From positions 1,935,756 to 1,999,755 of the forward strand of contig VYZB01000035.1 of assembly GCA_013397455.1 (NCBI GenBank): a DNA stretch of 64,000 bases, written 5' to 3'. A program made the translations under genes and the position numbers. This stretch comes from Crotophaga sulcirostris. Taxonomy: Eukaryota > Chordata > Aves > Cuculiformes > Crotophagidae. Shown one piece after another: positions 63,839-64,000 of this stretch (its first letter is position 1; every line of letters starts with the position of its first letter). The notes beneath the pieces were generated by a model. It was not told the origin of the DNA and ran no database searches. It was given only the letters and a program-made list of their open reading frames with translations.

Positions 63839-64000
63839 CCTAAATTAAATTTCATGATCTTTAGTCAAGGCCAGGATTGCTACTAGAAGTCTGTATATTA
63901 TTTTAGGATCTCTTACACCTCTTTTGCCCAGAACTGTCTTTTCATTAGTCTTTACGCTTTCTGATGAAAGACAAGTTAGTTGAATACATTAATCATGTTC

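Larger units (their letters stand above)
36397..64000 (-). other. PTPRK: Upstream intron of PTPRK (partial, at least 27.6 kb)
   Basis: The acceptor (gttctgctttctag on the minus strand) lies next to the FN3-2 exon. The donor, and the preceding FN3-1 exon expected to end in the codons before EPMRT, were not found up to base 64000. Very long 5' introns are normal for this gene family. The interval holds CR1 copies at 48195-48375, 50545-50990, 57493-58099 and 61861-62925, small repeats and hairpins, and otherwise unrecognised AT-rich DNA. Confidence 0.75.

Noticed and set aside
1..64000. CRISPR arrays, operons, tRNA or rRNA genes
   Set aside because: No regularly spaced repeats, no compact gene clusters and no cloverleaf-like sequence were seen. 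The sequence is a vertebrate intron landscape.

Overview
This window is a piece of a vertebrate nuclear genome, almost certainly from a bird. It is AT-rich and carries short exons far apart with GT/AG splice signals. It also holds CR1 LINE 3' ends with their typical ATTCTATGATTCTATG-like tails and LTR fragments of an avian ERV-L-like kind. The species cannot be named from the sequence.

The only protein-coding gene I can support lies on the minus strand: PTPRK, the receptor-type tyrosine-protein phosphatase kappa (type IIB/R2B family). Six consecutive exons are visible. In transcript order they are 36396-36094, 24908-24799, 23547-23346, 20373-20268, 11778-11505 and 8557-8521. Their splice phases join without a break (1-1, 1-0, 0-1, 1-2, 2-0, 0-1). 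Together they encode the second to fourth fibronectin type III domains of the ectodomain, the furin-type RTKR site where the precursor is cut into two subunits, and the start of the juxtamembrane stalk. The upstream exons (MAM, Ig, first FN3) should lie beyond base 64000. The transmembrane exon and the two phosphatase domains should lie before base 1. I looked for the flanking exons inside the window and did not find them.

Everything else is intron. Bases 1-8520 are a downstream intron with little recognisable content. The 11.8-20.3 kb intron holds a decayed endogenous retrovirus: an integrase-region fragment, a polypurine tract and one 726-bp LTR. The 23.5-24.8 kb intron holds a degraded LTR fragment. 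The 24.9-36.1 kb intron holds several CR1 pieces, including one good CR1 3' end at 32886-33669 flanked by an 8-bp direct repeat. The incomplete upstream intron (36.4-64 kb) holds more CR1 copies, among them a plus-strand CR1 inserted inside an older minus-strand CR1 at 61.86-62.93 kb. Small structures not tied to a known repeat include a perfect 22-bp palindrome, two strong hairpins, a pair of adjacent imperfect hairpins, two G-quadruplex-type motifs and alternating purine-pyrimidine tracts.

I did not find a new biological system here. Most open reading frames outside the PTPRK exons and the transposable elements look like chance.
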